Assembly (NCBI RefSeq): GCF_000420085.1
Contig: NZ_ATUG01000001.1
Coordinates: forward strand, 620,001-684,000
Direction of reading: 5' to 3'
Source: Desulfospira joergensenii DSM 10085
GTDB lineage: Bacteria; Desulfobacterota; Desulfobacteria; Desulfobacterales; Desulfobacteraceae
Length of the DNA stretch: 64,000 bases
Part shown: positions 48,065 to 57,542 of the stretch, piece after piece
How the letters are laid out: each line of letters opens with the position of its first letter
Position numbering within the stretch: position 1 is the stretch's first letter
Notes under the pieces: generated by a model
Database searches by the model: none
Told to the model about the DNA's origin: nothing
Seen by the model: only the letters and a program-made list of their open reading frames with translations
Position numbers and translations under genes: made by a program

Positions 48065-49213
48065 TTAAATCAAAGACAGGGCCTTTTCCCTGGCCCAGGA
48101 ATCGGCCTCAATAATACCTGAAAGATCAGGATTGTCAATGCAGGTATGAAGCCCCATACATGTGGATATTATATCAAATATACCCGTAAATCCTATCTTT
48201 TTTTCCAAAAAAGCCTGGACGGCAATTTCATTGGCCCCGTTCATCACCGCCGGAAGGGTTCCCTTCCTTCGGCAGGCTTCAAAGGCAAATTCAAGGGAGG
48301 GAAATTTTCCAAAATCGGGCCGTTCAAAGATCAGGCCGCCCAAGCCGGCAAAGTCCGGGAATGGGGTGTTCAGATCCAGGCGTTCCGGCAGGGAAAGGGC
48401 ATAGGCGATGGCCTGCTTCATGTCCGGAACTCCCATCTGGGCCATGACGGCACCATCTTTAAACCCCACCATGGAATGGACAATGGACTGGGGATGGACC
48501 AGGACCTCTATTTTTTCCGGGGCCAGATCAAAGAGATGCATGGCCTCGATCACTTCCAGGCCCTTGTTCATAAGGCTTGCCGAATCTATGCTGATCTTGG
48601 GTCCCATGTTCCAGGTGGGATGATTCAGGGCATCTTCCGGTGTGATATCGCTGAATTCCGATCCGGGCCGTGTCCTGAAGGGACCTCCGGAAGCGGTCAG
48701 GAATACTCTTTGGACATCCCTGGCCCGGTTTCCCCGGATGCACTGGAAAATGGCGGAATGCTCACTGTCCACGGGCAGGATCTCCACCTTTTTTTCCCGG
48801 GCCCGGGCCATGACAGGTTCTCCTGCCATGACAAGGGTCTCCTTGTTGGCCAGGGCCACCTGTTTTCCGGCGTCTACTGCGGCCAGGGCCGGCAGAAGTC
48901 CGGCAGCCCCCACCATGGCCAGAACAACGGCATCGCTGGTGGGCCAGGATGCAGCTTCCACATATCCGGTCCGGCCGAACAGGATCTCAGGTTTGGAAAT
49001 GCCTTTCAGCATCCGGCTGAGTGCCACGGCCTTTTCCTCATCCAGAACCGCCACCATCTCCGGTCGGAACTCTTCAATCAGATCCGCCATCCGGTCAAGG
49101 TTGTTGGCCCCGGTCAGGGTCCTGACCCTGAACCGGTCCGGGTGAAGCCGGACAATGTCCAGACAGGAAGAACCGATGGAGCCGGTGGCCCCGAGTATGG
49201 AAAGACCTTTCAT
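48065..49213 (-). CDS. dxr: 1-deoxy-D-xylulose 5-phosphate reductoisomerase
   Basis: Second step of the MEP isoprenoid pathway, NADPH-dependent. 382 residues, normal. NADPH-binding LSILGATGSIGSSCLDIV at the start, ALANKETLVMAGEPV, the metal motif PVDSEHSAIFQCI, and TASGGPFRT. It overlaps the cdsA stop by 4 bases (ATGA). Order uppS-cdsA-dxr-rseP is a well-known bacterial cluster joining isoprenoid and lipid precursors. Confidence 0.96.
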   Translation of the reverse strand: MKGLSILGATGSIGSSCLDIVRLHPDRFRVRTLTGANNLDRMADLIEEFRPEMVAVLDEEKAVALSRMLKGISKPEILFGRTGYVEAASWPTSDAVVLAMVGAAGLLPALAAVDAGKQVALANKETLVMAGEPVMARAREKKVEILPVDSEHSAIFQCIRGNRARDVQRVFLTASGGPFRTRPGSEFSDITPEDALNHPTWNMGPKISIDSASLMNKGLEVIEAMHLFDLAPEKIEVLVHPQSIVHSMVGFKDGAVMAQMGVPDMKQAIAYALSLPERLDLNTPFPDFAGLGGLIFERPDFGKFPSLEFAFEACRRKGTLPAVMNGANEIAVQAFLEKKIGFTGIFDIISTCMGLHTCIDNPDLSGIIEADSWAREKALSLI

Positions 49214-50025
49214 ATAACAAAGACCAGGTAGACGTAAAGCACGGGCACGGCCATGAGCAGGCCGTCAATCCGGTCCAGCATGCCCCCGTGGCCCGGAAGA
49301 ATCCGTCCGGAATCCTTGATGGAGGAAACCCGTTTCATGGCCGATTCAAAGAGGTCTCCCACCTGTCCGGCCAGGGCCATGACCAATGAACAGGGCAGGG
49401 TTAAAAAGGCCAGGGCAGGATCCCGAAAAAAGATCAGACAAAAGATAAACCCGGCAGTTACCGCAGCCAGGATCCCGCCGAAAGAGCCTTCGATTGTTTT
49501 GTTGGGGCTGATATTGGGGGAAAGCTTGTGTCTGCCCTTATAGGTTCCCGCATAAAATGCACCGGTATCATTGGCAAAGATGACGATGAGAAGCCAGATA
49601 ATCCAGAACACTCCTCCCTCAAGCTCCCGGATAAAAACCAGCAGGGAGAGGGAAACCGGGATATATACGATCCCCAGAACCTGTTTGGATATGATATCAA
49701 AGACCCGGGGCTGGGCGGCGAACCGGAAAAGTACGAAACCGGCCAGGGCGGCAAGGTTCAGGGAAAGAATCAGAAACATGACCTGCCAGGCGCCCAGGGT
49801 GGCTCCCACCACCAGAGCCATGGCAATGGTATAGGAGATGGTCTTTATGGTATTGGATATGGGCCCGTCGTCGTTTCCGAAGATAATGGTCAGATATTCA
49901 CGAAGGGAAAAGATGGCCACCACCGATATCAGAGCGGCCAGGACCAGGGTACTGCCCCGGAGCAGAATCCAGACCACCAGAGGGGCAATAATCAGAGCGG
50001 TTATCCATCGCTTGACGTGCTGCAT
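49210..50025 (-). CDS. cdsA: Phosphatidate cytidylyltransferase
   Basis: Makes CDP-diacylglycerol from CTP and phosphatidate, the branch point of phospholipid synthesis. 271 residues with about eight membrane helices. The cytidylyltransferase signature is split as ANDTGAFYAGTYKGRHKLSP, then ISPNKTIEGSFGG and the C-terminal GRILPGHGGMLDRIDGLLMA. The start at 50025 has AAGGTG and overlaps uppS by 25 bases. Confidence 0.95.
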   Translation of the reverse strand: MQHVKRWITALIIAPLVVWILLRGSTLVLAALISVVAIFSLREYLTIIFGNDDGPISNTIKTISYTIAMALVVGATLGAWQVMFLILSLNLAALAGFVLFRFAAQPRVFDIISKQVLGIVYIPVSLSLLVFIRELEGGVFWIIWLLIVIFANDTGAFYAGTYKGRHKLSPNISPNKTIEGSFGGILAAVTAGFIFCLIFFRDPALAFLTLPCSLVMALAGQVGDLFESAMKRVSSIKDSGRILPGHGGMLDRIDGLLMAVPVLYVYLVFVI

Positions 50026-50774
50026 TTCACCTTACCGAAGCGTCGGTCCCTTTCTTGATAATTTTTAAGGATGTGAATAAACTCCTCCCGAGTGAAATCG
50101 GGCCACAGGGTATCTGTAATATAGATTTCAGCATAGGCTGCCTGCCACATGAGAAAATTGCTCAGCCTAAATTCCCCTGAAGTCCGGATAATCAGGTCCG
50201 GATCCGGCATGGAGGCCGTATAAAGATGGGCGGATATGGATTCTTCCGTGATGTCCCCGGGTTTGAGACTGCCCTGGGCCACCTGGTCCGCCAGGGACTG
50301 GACCGCCCGGGTGATCTCTTCCCGGCTTCCGTAGCTTAAGGCCAGGTTCAGCGTCATGGACCGGTTTTCCCGGGTAAGATCCATTGTCTTTTGGGCCTCT
50401 TCCTGGATATCTCCGGGAAGCTTGTCCAGCTGACCCAGGATATTCAGTCGGATATCCCGGGATTCCATTTCCTCTCTCTCGGAGATGATGAATTTTTTCA
50501 GAAGAACCATGAGGGCCTTGACTTCGGCTTGGGGGCGGCCCCAGTTTTCAGTGGAAAATGCGTAGAGGGTCAGGTATTGGATTCCCAGCTCCCGGCAGGC
50601 AGAGACAATGTCGCGGACGGTCCGGGTCCCTTTCTCATGCCCCCGGATCCGGTTCATGAGTCTTTTTTGGGCCCACCGGCCGTTTCCGTCCATGATCATG
50701 CCCACGTGGACGGGAAGGATGTCAGGATTCAGCCCTTTTGCATCTGCCCCGGATTCTGATGGATCAGACCTCAA
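50001..50774 (-). CDS. uppS: Undecaprenyl-diphosphate synthase (isoprenyl transferase)
   Basis: Makes the C55 lipid carrier precursor for cell-wall synthesis. About 257 residues. HVGMIMDGNGRWAQKRLMNR holds the catalytic Asp and the P-loop-like start, and TLYAFSTENWGRP and DPDLIIRTSGEFRLSNFLMW are standard. The frame has no ATG at the front. The TTG at 50774 has AAAAGGAAA 5 bases upstream and overlaps the frr stop; a TTG at 50798 is possible. Rare start plus overlap suggests coupling to frr. Confidence 0.94.
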   Translation of the reverse strand: MRSDPSESGADAKGLNPDILPVHVGMIMDGNGRWAQKRLMNRIRGHEKGTRTVRDIVSACRELGIQYLTLYAFSTENWGRPQAEVKALMVLLKKFIISEREEMESRDIRLNILGQLDKLPGDIQEEAQKTMDLTRENRSMTLNLALSYGSREEITRAVQSLADQVAQGSLKPGDITEESISAHLYTASMPDPDLIIRTSGEFRLSNFLMWQAAYAEIYITDTLWPDFTREEFIHILKNYQERDRRFGKVKCSTSSDG

Positions 50775-51321
50775 GGATTTCCTTTTCTTTTGCTTCAAAG
50801 ATCTCGTCCAGCTTCTGAATATACTTGTCTGTCAGATCCTGGATCTGTTTTTGTCCCTTAAAACTGTCGTCCTCTGAGATCTCTCCGTCTTTCTGGAGTT
50901 CCTTGAGCATTTCATTGGAATCCCGTCTGATGTTCCGGACCGCCACCTTATAGTCTTCACAGGTCTTGGCCACCACCTTGACGATTTCCTTTCTCCGCTC
51001 TTCGGTGAGGGGGGGGATGGATATCCGGATCAGCTTCCCGTCATTGGAGGGAGTGAGCCCCAGGTTTGCCTTGAGAATGGCCTTTTCAACCTCATTGATC
51101 ACACTCACATCCCAGGGTTTCACCGTAATCAGCCGGCTTTCCGGGATGGATACAGTGGCCATCTGGGGCAAAGGAGTCTGTGTGCCGTAATAATCAACTC
51201 TCACGCCGTCAAGTATGGCCTGGGATGCCCTTCCGGTGCGAACCTTTCCCATCTCCTTTTCAAAGGAGTCCTGGGATTTCCCCATCCTGTCCCTGGTTTC
51301 TTCCAGCACTTCATTTATCAT
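50764..51321 (-). CDS. frr: Ribosome recycling factor
   Basis: Frees ribosomes from mRNA after termination, with EF-G. 185 residues, normal. Three-helix bundle start and end, with KVRTGRASQAILDGVRVDYY, TPLPQMATVSIPESRLITVK and PLTEERRKEIVKVVAKTCED all typical. It follows pyrH after an 85-base gap that contains a large hairpin. The 3' end overlaps uppS. Confidence 0.97.
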   Translation of the reverse strand: MINEVLEETRDRMGKSQDSFEKEMGKVRTGRASQAILDGVRVDYYGTQTPLPQMATVSIPESRLITVKPWDVSVINEVEKAILKANLGLTPSNDGKLIRISIPPLTEERRKEIVKVVAKTCEDYKVAVRNIRRDSNEMLKELQKDGEISEDDSFKGQKQIQDLTDKYIQKLDEIFEAKEKEILEV

Positions 51322-51342
51322 AACAACACATCCTCTAAAAAC

Positions 51343-51404
51343 AGGTAACAGTTAACCGCGGAAGCTGACTATCCGGTACTGTCAGCTTTAGAGGCTAACT
51401 GTTA
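51343..51404 (-). promoter_or_regulatory. Two-tier hairpin between pyrH and frr
   Basis: Outer stem AACAGTTA/TAACTGTT (51347-51354, 51396-51403) encloses an inner stem AAGCTGAC/GTCAGCTT (51362-51369, 51381-51388). No T-run follows in either direction, so it looks like an RNA processing or stabilising structure inside the operon rather than a terminator. Confidence 0.5.
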
Positions 51405-51406
51405 AC

Positions 51407-52129
51407 CTACTTGTTGTATATACGGGTACCGATATCCTGTCCAGTAACCGCCTTGAAAATATTGTCAGTCTGATGAAGGTCAAATACCTGCAGGGGCAGA
51501 TCATGTTCCATGGCCAGGGATATGGCTGTCATATCCATAACATGGAGCTGTTTTTCAATGACCCTCATATAGGAGAGTTCATCAAACATGACGGCATCCT
51601 CATGAACCATGGGATCCTTGTTATAGACTCCGTCCACCTGGGTCGCCTTGAAAAGGATGGCGGCACGGGTTTCATGGGCCCTGAGCACGGCAGCCGTATC
51701 CGTTGTAAAATACGGGTTGCCCGTACCAGCGGCAAAGATGACCACCCTGCCCTTTTCAAGATGGCGGATGGCCTTTCTCCGGATAAAGGGTTCCGCCACC
51801 CTGTCCATGGGGATGGCCGATTGAACCCGGGTGGGAATGTCACATTTTTCCAATGCGTCGCACAGGGCCAGGCTGTTGATCACCGTTGCCAGCATTCCCA
51901 TGTTGTCCGCAGAGGTCCTGTCCATGCCGGCAGAACTTCCGGCAACCCCCCTGAAGATGTTTCCGCCGCCCACCACCACGCTGATCTCCACATTGAGCCG
52001 GGCCACCTTGGCAATTTCTTCTGCCACGTAATTGATCATTTCAGGGGTAATACCAAAGCCCTGATTTCCCATCAGGGCTTCCCCGCTCAGTTTAATCAGA
52101 ATCCTTCCAAACTCAGGCTGGGCATCCAA
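51407..52129 (-). CDS. pyrH: Uridylate kinase
   Basis: UMP to UDP, the first committed step to UTP and CTP; allosteric hexamer. 240 residues. [19 protein letters not shown] starts the amino-acid-kinase fold, then [30 protein letters not shown] and VYNKDP. The only in-frame start near the front is a TTG at 52129, 9 bases after AGGAGA. Between tsf (4 bases away) and frr, the classical rpsB-tsf-pyrH-frr order. Confidence 0.96.
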   Translation of the reverse strand: MDAQPEFGRILIKLSGEALMGNQGFGITPEMINYVAEEIAKVARLNVEISVVVGGGNIFRGVAGSSAGMDRTSADNMGMLATVINSLALCDALEKCDIPTRVQSAIPMDRVAEPFIRRKAIRHLEKGRVVIFAAGTGNPYFTTDTAAVLRAHETRAAILFKATQVDGVYNKDPMVHEDAVMFDELSYMRVIEKQLHVMDMTAISLAMEHDLPLQVFDLHQTDNIFKAVTGQDIGTRIYNK

Positions 52130-52133
52130 GATT

Positions 52134-52730
52134 TTATTCTCCTATCTGGAAACGTGCAAATCTTCTAATCTGAATATTCTCACCGATCTTACCGATGGTT
52201 TCCTGAAGCAGTTCAGAAATGGTTACCTGGGGATCCTTAACATACTGCTGGCTCATGAGGCAGGATTCCTTATAGAATTTTTCCACCTTGCCGTCTACGA
52301 TCTTGTCGATGATGTTCTCGGGCTTGCCCTCTTCCAGCATCTGGGCCCTGTAGATCTCCCTCTCTTTTTCAACAATGGCGGGATCCACATCTTCGGGATT
52401 CAGGCCGGCTGGATTGGCAGCGGCAACATGCATGGCAATGTTCTTGGCAAAGTCTGAAAAATCTTCTGTTTTTGCCACAAAGTCTGATTCGCAGTTGATC
52501 TCAACAAGCACGCCCAGCTTGGCGCCGGTGTGGATGTAAGAGTAGATGATTCCTTCTGATGTGGAACGGCCGGCCCGCTTGGCTGCCTTTGCCAGTCCCT
52601 TTTTCCGTAAAAGCTCAATTGCCTTGTCCAAATTCCCTTCAGCTTCGGCAAGAACCCGTTTGCAGTCCATAATCCCTGATCCGGTCGCTTCACGAAGCTC
52701 CTTCACCATTGCTGCAGTAACTTCAGCCAT
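52134..52730 (-). CDS. tsf: Elongation factor Ts, short form
   Basis: Exchanges GDP for GTP on EF-Tu. 198 residues, so the short form, as in Thermus, compared with about 280 in E. coli. The N-terminal UBA-like [20 protein letters not shown] and [15 protein letters not shown] are diagnostic, and the ending [20 protein letters not shown] is the usual C-terminus. 21 bases separate it from rpsB. Confidence 0.96.
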   Translation of the reverse strand: MAEVTAAMVKELREATGSGIMDCKRVLAEAEGNLDKAIELLRKKGLAKAAKRAGRSTSEGIIYSYIHTGAKLGVLVEINCESDFVAKTEDFSDFAKNIAMHVAAANPAGLNPEDVDPAIVEKEREIYRAQMLEEGKPENIIDKIVDGKVEKFYKESCLMSQQYVKDPQVTISELLQETIGKIGENIQIRRFARFQIGE

Positions 52731-52751
52731 TGTATTTTGCTCCTTATTATC

Positions 52752-53636
52752 TTATTCAGTCTTTTCTTCAGCGGTTTCAACTGATGTTTCCGGCTCCTGG
52801 GTTTCAACCGGTGCAACTTTTCTCTTGATCTTTTCAACCACGGGTCCGTCTGTTCCGTCGGATACGGTCTCAATGGTCACTTTCTCATCTCCGTCAACAG
52901 GACCAGCACCCTCGTCCGGCGCCTTGTCAGATTCAGCCCTCTGTTTTTCCTCGTAGATCTGCCGGCCTTCAATTACGGCGTCTGCCATGCGGGAGGCAAA
53001 GAGCCGGATGGACCGGATGGCATCATCATTTCCCGGGATCACATAATCGATATCATCGGGGTCGCAATTGGTATCCACAACGGCAACGATGGGGATGCCA
53101 AGGCGTTTGCCTTCTTTGACCGCAATGGCCTCTTTTTTGGGATCAATGATAAAGATGACGCCGGGCAGTTTTTTCATACTGCTGATGCCGCCGATGGCAA
53201 ACTCAAGTTTTGCCTTTTCCTTGAGCATCTGGGCCTGTTCTTTTTTGGGATAATTTTCAAGGGTCCCGTCATTTTCAATGGAGTTGAGAAAATGGAACCG
53301 GGAGATGTTGTTTTTGATGGTCTGGAAATTGGTCAGCATGCCGCCCAGCCACCTGTTTTCCACATAAAAGCTTTCTGCGCGGTTGGCCTCTTCATAGATG
53401 GCCTCGGACGCCTGTTTTTTGGTTCCCACAAAGAGGACATCCTTGCCCTGGGCCGCCACATCCCTGACAAAATCGTGGGCATCCCTGAAAAGTTTCACCG
53501 TCTGCTGGAGATCGATGATATAGATACCGTTTCTTGCTCCGAAGATATATCTCTTCATCTTCGGGTTCCAGCGTTTTGTCTGATGTCCGAAATGGACTCC
53601 GGATTCCAAAAGTTCTCTGATTGTAATGTAAGCCAT
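52752..53636 (-). CDS. rpsB: 30S ribosomal protein S2
   Basis: Small-subunit protein. 294 residues; the S2 core ([20 protein letters not shown] at the N-terminus and [20 protein letters not shown]) is normal. A C-terminal acidic tail of about 60 residues ([20 protein letters not shown] and further Glu/Thr-rich repeats) is longer than in E. coli. The ATG at 53636 has GGAG; an extension in the track to 53741 covers the leader. A promoter lies at 53778-53806. Confidence 0.96.
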   Translation of the reverse strand: MAYITIRELLESGVHFGHQTKRWNPKMKRYIFGARNGIYIIDLQQTVKLFRDAHDFVRDVAAQGKDVLFVGTKKQASEAIYEEANRAESFYVENRWLGGMLTNFQTIKNNISRFHFLNSIENDGTLENYPKKEQAQMLKEKAKLEFAIGGISSMKKLPGVIFIIDPKKEAIAVKEGKRLGIPIVAVVDTNCDPDDIDYVIPGNDDAIRSIRLFASRMADAVIEGRQIYEEKQRAESDKAPDEGAGPVDGDEKVTIETVSDGTDGPVVEKIKRKVAPVETQEPETSVETAEEKTE

Positions 53637-53777
53637 TTGTTCTCCAAATTTAATTAATGGTTTTGTGCCTTCGCCCGCTTCATTCCCGGAAATCGACTCA
53701 GCCAGAACCGATCTGGTCAAAGCACCGGATCCCAGGTCCACGGACGTGCGTTTTTATGTCCACAAAAAATCCTATTG
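53637..53777 (-). promoter_or_regulatory. 5' leader of the rpsB operon
   Basis: About 140 bases of likely untranslated leader between the promoter and rpsB. It holds GC-rich paired-looking stretches (GGACC/GGATCC region at 53725-53745) and GCGGGCGAAGG near the end. In many bacteria S2 represses its own operon through such a leader. Presence of an actual S2-binding fold is inferred. Confidence 0.35.
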
Positions 53778-53806
53778 TATATATCAGAAACTTGAGGGGG
53801 AATCAA
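53778..53806 (-). promoter_or_regulatory. Predicted rpsB operon promoter
   Basis: TTGATT (53801-53806) and TATATA (53778-53783) on the minus strand, 17 bases apart, with the -35 overlapping the prmC stop codon. It can drive rpsB-tsf-pyrH-frr and more. Confidence 0.5.
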
Positions 53807-54666
53807 TTTCTTTTTTTAATTAAAACCAGACGGTTGTGACCGGCCAGATCCCGGATGAATTCCACGGATTCGTAAGCCTTAATCCCCCCGGCAATGGCCT
53901 TGACCCCCTCTTTCTGATCAAAACCCATCTCCATGAGGACAAGGCCCCCGGGGCTCAGGTGATCATGGGCCGAATCCAAAATCTCACGGATGGAATCCAG
54001 GCCGTCGGCGCCTCCGTCCAGGGCGGGTCCGGGTTCGTGAAGCCGGATCTCAGGGGCAAGGTCTTCAATGTCCCGGGTGGGGATATAGGGGGGATTGGAC
54101 AGGATCAAATCAAAGTGTGCCTTGGGAGACAGGGAAGAAAACCAGGAGCCCCGGAAAAAGTGAACCGGCCGGTCCAGGATCTCCCCGGCATTGTCAGTAG
54201 CCGAAGCAAGGGCTGCCGGAGAAACATCCCCGGCAAAGTAAGAATGGCCGGGACAGGCCCTGGCCAGGGAAATGACAACGGCCCCGGACCCCACGCCCAG
54301 CTCCAGGATTCTTTTTCCCTGCCCATTTGATGAGCCGAGTACCTCAATGGCTTTTTCCACCATGATCTCGGTGTCGGGCCTGGGGATCAGCACCCCGGGA
54401 CCCACCCGGAAACGGGATTCGTAAAACCCCTTCTCCCCGGTAATATAGGCCACGGGTTCGTGTTGAATCCGCCTCTTGATCAGGGCCTTGAACCGGATCA
54501 GCTCATCCTCTTCCAGGGGCCTGTCGTACTGAAGATACAGATCGAGACGCTTGATACCCAAGCTGAACCCGAGCAGGATTTCCGCCGTGAGCCTGGGGCT
54601 GTCTATGGCATGCTTTTTAAAATAAGTTTCCGTCCAGGAGAGGAGCTTGAAAATGGTCCAGTCCAT
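53803..54666 (-). CDS. prmC: Release factor glutamine methyltransferase
   Basis: Methylates the Gln of the GGQ motif in release factors RF1/RF2. 287 residues. The N-terminal helical domain contains the substrate-recognition part; the SAM domain shows ILELGVGSGAVVISLAR (motif I) and the diagnostic LILSNPPYIPTRDIEDL (NPPY). It lies 10 bases downstream of prfA, its substrate gene, on the same strand. Normal length. Confidence 0.96.
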   Translation of the reverse strand: MDWTIFKLLSWTETYFKKHAIDSPRLTAEILLGFSLGIKRLDLYLQYDRPLEEDELIRFKALIKRRIQHEPVAYITGEKGFYESRFRVGPGVLIPRPDTEIMVEKAIEVLGSSNGQGKRILELGVGSGAVVISLARACPGHSYFAGDVSPAALASATDNAGEILDRPVHFFRGSWFSSLSPKAHFDLILSNPPYIPTRDIEDLAPEIRLHEPGPALDGGADGLDSIREILDSAHDHLSPGGLVLMEMGFDQKEGVKAIAGGIKAYESVEFIRDLAGHNRLVLIKKRN

Positions 54667-54676
54667 CAGAAGTGTA

Positions 54677-55741
54677 TCAATGACTTTCTTTTAATGCCTG
54701 GGCCTGGTTATGGGTCTTGAGCTCATCAATGATCGACTGGATATCCCCCTCCATGATGGCGTCAAGTTTGTAGAGGGTCAGTCCGATCCTGTGATCGGTC
54801 ATCCTGCCCTGGGGGAAATTATAGGTCCGGATCCGGCCGCTCCGGTCACCCGTACCCACCTGACCCTTCCGGTCGGCAGACCGCTTTTCCTCTTCCTCCC
54901 GGATCTTGGCGTCCAGAATTCTGGATTTGAGCACCCCCATGGCCTTGGCCTTGTTCTTATGCTGGGATTTCTCATCCTGACAGGTGGCCACCACCCCGGT
55001 GGGGACATGGGTGATCCTGACCGCGGAGTCCGTGGTGTTCACCGACTGTCCTCCCGGGCCCGAGGAGCGGAACACGTCTATTTTCAGGTCAGCAGGATTG
55101 ATATCAATATCAATATCTTCGGCCTCGGGCAGAACCGCCACGGTAACGGCCGAAGTGTGGACCCGGCCCTGGGTCTCGGTCTCCGGCACCCGCTGGACCC
55201 TGTGGGTCCCGCTTTCATATTTAAAGCTTGAAAAGGCACCCTTGCCTTTGATCAGGGAGACCACTTCCTTGAACCCCCCGGAACTGGAATCGTTTTTTTC
55301 GATGAGCTCAATGGACCAGTTCCTGGATTCGGCATATCTCGTGTACATCCTGAACAGGTCCCCGGCAAAGATCCCGGCCTCTTCCCCGCCGGTTCCGGCC
55401 CGGATTTCAAGGAGGACATTTTTATCGTCCCTGGGATCCTTGGGCATTAAGAGCAGATTGAGCTGGGATTTGAGATCCTTGGCCTGGCCTTCCAGTTCCG
55501 GCAGTTCTTCCTTTGCCATGGTGCGGATATCCGGATCCTCGTCTTTGAGCAGATCCCGGGTTTCCCCCAGCTCTTCCAGGATTGCTTCATACTGCCTGAA
55601 CACGGGAACGATCTTGTTCAGTTCCCCGTGCTCGATCAGATATTCCTGGTATTTTTTCTGGTCGCTGATGACCGCAGGATCACTTAAAAGCTGTTCAAGC
55701 TTTACAAATCTTTCCTCAATGCCTTTTAATTTTTCAATCAT
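54677..55741 (-). CDS. prfA: Peptide chain release factor 1
   Basis: Reads UAA and UAG stop codons and triggers release. 354 residues. GGQ motif in SSGPGGQSVNTTDSAVRITH, preceded by the stop-recognising region VQRVPETETQGRVHTSAVTV with the P-x-T form (PET) that marks RF1. Followed at once by prmC. Confidence 0.97.
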   Translation of the reverse strand: MIEKLKGIEERFVKLEQLLSDPAVISDQKKYQEYLIEHGELNKIVPVFRQYEAILEELGETRDLLKDEDPDIRTMAKEELPELEGQAKDLKSQLNLLLMPKDPRDDKNVLLEIRAGTGGEEAGIFAGDLFRMYTRYAESRNWSIELIEKNDSSSGGFKEVVSLIKGKGAFSSFKYESGTHRVQRVPETETQGRVHTSAVTVAVLPEAEDIDIDINPADLKIDVFRSSGPGGQSVNTTDSAVRITHVPTGVVATCQDEKSQHKNKAKAMGVLKSRILDAKIREEEEKRSADRKGQVGTGDRSGRIRTYNFPQGRMTDHRIGLTLYKLDAIMEGDIQSIIDELKTHNQAQALKESH

Positions 55742-55765
55742 GGCCAGACTTTAGACACGGGTTAA

Positions 55766-55800
55766 AATTCAAAAAGGGCGCTTTTCTCAAGCCCCCTTTT
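55766..55800 (-). terminator. Terminator-like hairpin between rpmE and prfA
   Basis: On the minus strand the stem AAAAGGGGGC/GCGCCCTTTT (55791-55800, 55772-55781; one mismatch) is followed by TTTTTG. A partial terminator that may lower prfA-prmC expression relative to rpmE. Confidence 0.5.
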
Positions 55801-55822
55801 CAGCTACACAAAACGCTTTAAA

Positions 55823-56041
55823 CTAAACAAGCTTGCTTGCGTCAAACCCGGCATATTTCTTTTTAAACCGGTCAATCCGTCCTGCAGAGTCTACCAGTTT
55901 CTGTTTCCCCGTAAAAAAGGGATGGCACTGGGAGCAGATTTCCACCTTGATGTTCTCCCTTGTGGAACCCACTTCAAAGGTGGCGCCGCAGGCGCAGGAA
56001 GCGGTTGTTTTTGCGTATTTCGGATGTATTTCTTTTTTCAT
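55823..56041 (-). CDS. rpmE: 50S ribosomal protein L31, zinc-binding form
   Basis: A 72-residue ribosomal protein. Cysteines in SCACGATF (16, 18) and EICSQCHPF (36, 39) form the zinc-binding C+ type, and [16 protein letters not shown] closes the chain. It stands between rho and prfA, the usual order. AAGGGG precedes the ATG. Confidence 0.97.
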   Translation of the reverse strand: MKKEIHPKYAKTTASCACGATFEVGSTRENIKVEICSQCHPFFTGKQKLVDSAGRIDRFKKKYAGFDASKLV

Positions 56042-56085
56042 TTCCCCTTAACTCCTTAAGATGCCTCGTTAATAAAGGCTGCACA

Positions 56086-56111
56086 ATAAAAAAGAATTCC
56101 CTTAAGAATTC
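56086..56111 (-). terminator. Terminator overlapping the rho stop codon
   Basis: On the minus strand, GAATTC (56106-56111) and GAATTC (56094-56099) form a six-base stem around the rho stop codon and are followed by TTTTTT. The stem is short, so termination is probably partial. Confidence 0.45.
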
Positions 56112-57349
56112 ATCAATTCAAGAAACTCTTTATTATCCTTTGTTCCTTGCATTTTTTCAAGTAAAAATTGCATACTATCAACAGAATTTAAACTTGACAA
56201 CAATTTTCTCAGGATCCATACCCGGTTGAGAATCATGGGATCCATCAGCAATTCTTCCTTTCTTGTTCCGGACTTGTTCATATCAATGGCCGGAAACACC
56301 CGTTTATCTGCCAGCTTTCTGTCCAGGACCAGCTCCATGTTGCCTGTTCCCTTGAACTCTTCAAAAATCACCTCATCCATCCTGGAGCCCGTGTCGATCA
56401 GGGCTGTGGCGATGATGGTCAGGCTGCCCCCCTCTTCAATGTTCCGGGCCGCCCCGAAAAACCGTTTGGGCCGGTCCAGGGCATTGGAGTCCACGCCGCC
56501 GGACAGGATCTTGCCCGAAGGCGGCATGACGGCATTGTAGGCCCGGGCCAGACGGGTGATACTGTCCAGGAGAATGACCACGTCATACCCCTGTTCCACG
56601 ATTCGCTTGGCCTTTTCAATGACCATCTCGGCCACCTGGACGTGGCGTTCCGCCGGCTCGTCAAAGGTGGAGCTGATCACTTCCGCATCCACGGACCGGG
56701 CCATGTCGGTTACTTCCTCGGGACGCTCGTCAATGAGCACCACCATGGGAACGATATTTTTATGAGCCTTGATCATGGAGTTGGCAATATTCTGGAGCAG
56801 CATGGTCTTACCGGCCTTGGGCGGAGAGACGATCAGCCCCCTCTGGCCGAATCCAATGGGGCACATGAGATCGAGCACCCGCATGGAAAAATTGTCAGGC
56901 TCGGCTTCCAGGTTCATTTTACGGTCCGGATACAGGGGCAGAAGATTGTCAAAAAGAATGGTTTCCGCTGCCAGTTCCGGGCTCTTGAAGTTGACGGCCT
57001 CCACCTTGAGCAGGGCAAAATAACGCTCGGAATCCTTGGGCTGGCGGACCTGGCCGGAGATGGTATCACCGGTTCTCAGGTTGAACCGCCGGATCTGGGA
57101 GGGAGACACGTAAATATCATCCGGCCCGGGAAGGTAGTTGTATCCCGGAGCCCTTAAAAAACCGAACCCGTCCGGGAGAATCTCCAGGGTGCCCTCTCCG
57201 TATACCTGGCCGCTCTCTTCAATATTGGCCTGGAGCAGAGCAAAGATGAGTTCCTGTTTCTTTAGCCCGCTGATCCCTTCAATATTGTATTCCTTTGCAA
57301 GCTTGGTCAGCTCACTGATTTTCATCTTATTGAGATCTACAAGATTCAT
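56102..57349 (-). CDS. rho: Transcription termination factor Rho
   Basis: A hexameric RNA-dependent ATPase that ends transcription. 415 residues, normal. The N-terminal RNA-binding domain ([20 protein letters not shown], then [20 protein letters not shown]), Walker A in [15 protein letters not shown], Walker B in [16 protein letters not shown] and the Q/R-loops with [15 protein letters not shown] are visible. Promoter at 57514-57542 and a 164-base leader, suitable for self-attenuation, lie upstream. Confidence 0.97.
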   Translation of the reverse strand: MNLVDLNKMKISELTKLAKEYNIEGISGLKKQELIFALLQANIEESGQVYGEGTLEILPDGFGFLRAPGYNYLPGPDDIYVSPSQIRRFNLRTGDTISGQVRQPKDSERYFALLKVEAVNFKSPELAAETILFDNLLPLYPDRKMNLEAEPDNFSMRVLDLMCPIGFGQRGLIVSPPKAGKTMLLQNIANSMIKAHKNIVPMVVLIDERPEEVTDMARSVDAEVISSTFDEPAERHVQVAEMVIEKAKRIVEQGYDVVILLDSITRLARAYNAVMPPSGKILSGGVDSNALDRPKRFFGAARNIEEGGSLTIIATALIDTGSRMDEVIFEEFKGTGNMELVLDRKLADKRVFPAIDMNKSGTRKEELLMDPMILNRVWILRKLLSSLNSVDSMQFLLEKMQGTKDNKEFLELMNS

Positions 57350-57513
57350 TCATTCTCCCGAGTTTTAATTGATTATTTTTAGATTTGCTTGTTTTGAATT
57401 TGTAAAATTTAGGGGGCACCACCCCGACCTGGCAGTCTGTTTTTGACAGTTTGAAGGTCTAAATTACTGCGGAAATACAGACAGATAAGTGATCATCTAT
57501 CATTAACGCCTGA
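57350..57513 (-). promoter_or_regulatory. Leader upstream of rho
   Basis: Between promoter and rho are about 160 bases with C/T-rich stretches and a small GGGG/CCCC hairpin near 57411-57424. Rho genes are often autoregulated by Rho-dependent termination in such leaders. That is an inference here. Confidence 0.35.
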
Positions 57514-57542
57514 AAAATAAGGTATTATTTGTTTTTTGTCAA
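57514..57542 (-). promoter_or_regulatory. Predicted rho promoter
   Basis: Perfect TTGACA (57537-57542) and TATTTT (57514-57519), 17 bases apart on the minus strand. The -35 lies inside the end of coaE. Confidence 0.5.
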
